Positions 63,611 through 64,000 of a stretch of 64,000 nucleotides of DNA are shown here, piece by piece. This stretch comes from CAMLFJ01 sp040902305 (lineage in GTDB: Bacteria > Methylomirabilota > Methylomirabilia > Rokubacteriales > CSP1-6): the NCBI GenBank assembly GCA_040902305.1, contig JBBDXN010000137.1:1-64000 (forward strand). Direction: 5' to 3'. The notes under the pieces are model-generated. The model did no database searches. It saw only the letters and a program-made list of their open reading frames with translations, and was not told the DNA's origin. The position numbers were made by a program, and so were the translations under genes. Numbering within the stretch: the stretch's first letter is position 1; each line of letters opens with the position of its first letter.

Positions 63611-63838
63611 CTTCTCGACCTCTTTCTTGGACAGGCTCTGGATGCGCGTGAGGAGGCCCTTCACCTTCCGCTCGGAGGCGTGATCCGCCAGGATCAGCTT
63701 CTTGGACTTCGTGCCGGTCACGATGTACGCCACCCAGTCGTCGAGGCTCGGCGTGCCCCGCCATGCCACCGTGAGCCCGCTGAGCCGCATCCGTTTCCTG
63801 CCCTCGAGCTTCGCCAGTGGCTTCCGGCTGGCCTCCAT
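63596..63838 (-). CDS. Small basic protein, unrecognised
   Basis: An 80-residue Lys/Arg-rich soluble protein with the segment RLSGLTVAWRGTPSLDDWVAYIV split around a central Trp, then a Lys-rich helical end KKEVEKLAKG. ATG 63838 is favoured because AGGAGGAG lies 11 bases upstream; an in-frame ATG at 63910 would place a palindrome and that ribosome site inside the gene. Family not recognised; small basic size could fit a nucleic-acid-binding or regulatory protein. Confidence 0.5.
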   Translation of the reverse strand: MEASRKPLAKLEGRKRMRLSGLTVAWRGTPSLDDWVAYIVTGTKSKKLILADHASERKVKGLLTRIQSLSKKEVEKLAKG

Positions 63839-63861
63839 ACCTGATTGTCTCCTCCTGAGAA

Positions 63862-63879
63862 TGTGCACTGTGCTGCACA
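63862..63879 (-). promoter_or_regulatory. Palindrome in the leader of the 63838 gene (possible operator)
   Basis: TGTGCA-CTGTGC-TGCACA is a perfect 6+6 dyad, 24 bases before the start codon and just upstream of the ribosome site on the minus strand. It could bind a dimeric repressor. Confidence 0.35.
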
Positions 63880-63910
63880 ACGACTGCGTGGAGCGATGAG
63901 CGCCCGCCAA

Positions 63911-63938
63911 CCTTAAGAACCGGTCTCGGTCCTGTCAA
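63911..63938 (-). promoter_or_regulatory. Sigma-70-like promoter for the 63838 gene
   Basis: On the minus strand a perfect TTGACA (63938-63933) is followed after 16 bases by TTAAGG (63916-63911), which matches TATAAT at only three of six positions. Transcription would begin about 60 bases before the start codon, upstream of the palindrome. Confidence 0.35.
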
Positions 63939-64000
63939 GGCTTCGTTTTGCCGCGACACACGCGTGCTTCAGCGCGCCGGAGGCCTGGCGCCTGCGTGAA

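Overview
The window is GC-rich (about 70 % by eye), densely packed Gram-negative bacterial chromosome with many 4-bp start/stop overlaps. TonB, a BtuB-type receptor, lipoproteins and type IV pilus prepilins indicate an outer membrane. The gene mix (DUF169/URO-D corrinoid-methyltransferase-like protein, PF13769 protein, sigma-54 regulators, B12 salvage, acetate uptake) fits an uncultured soil or sediment lineage such as Rokubacteria/Methylomirabilota or a deltaproteobacterial relative. That placement is inference. A run of 10 Ns beside a 25-C homopolymer at 20.1 kb suggests a metagenome or draft assembly.

Layout. 0-6 kb: the 3' end of a methylenetetrahydrofolate-reductase-like gene, an amidase, and a multi-GAF histidine kinase paired with an NtrC-type regulator. 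6-10 kb: a pseudo-receiver gene behind a sigma-54-like promoter, an RRM RNA-binding protein, a DUF169-URO-D fusion divergent from a PF13769 protein, and two inverted copies of a palindromic repeat. 9.6-15.4 kb: a small membrane protein, an SLC5-STAC-histidine kinase fusion (CbrA-like), its NtrC-type partner, and a convergent NhaD/ArsB-type antiporter. 15.5-24.9 kb: an acetate block with acetyl-CoA synthetase, DUF4212 plus SLC5 symporter, a CBS-DUF294 nucleotidyltransferase, a membrane-anchored DnaQ-like exonuclease, and two diverged copies of an unrecognised small protein. 25-31.7 kb: DksA-like protein, GDPD, PlsC, AroQ, an ECF sigma factor fused to an exported domain, a carboxyltransferase, CobS and CobC.

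31.7-39.8 kb looks like an accessory segment. It begins with a probable serine-recombinase remnant that also supplies the last codons of cobC. It then carries a GAF-rich hybrid kinase with less GC-biased codon use, and a PilV-PilW-PilX-TPR lipoprotein operon preceded by a near-perfect sigma-54 promoter. 40-41.5 kb holds DoxX, DUF3047 and S4-domain genes.

41.5-50.7 kb is a corrinoid uptake and remodelling regulon under two cobalamin riboswitches: cobU-cobT-btuF-btuC-btuD, then btuB-cbiZ-tonB-cbiB. With cobS and cobC at 30-31.7 kb it covers import, side-chain removal, re-amidation, nucleotide-loop assembly and dephosphorylation; no corrin-ring synthesis genes are present here.

50.8-63.9 kb is a core housekeeping run: argS (HIGH motif replaced), a SPOR protein, hpt, ftsH, a dihydropteroate-synthase-like gene, cdaA-ybbR-glmM-acpS, a lipoprotein, nnr, tsaE, radC, a VOC protein and a small convergent gene. 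No rRNA, tRNA, CRISPR array or intact insertion sequence was seen.
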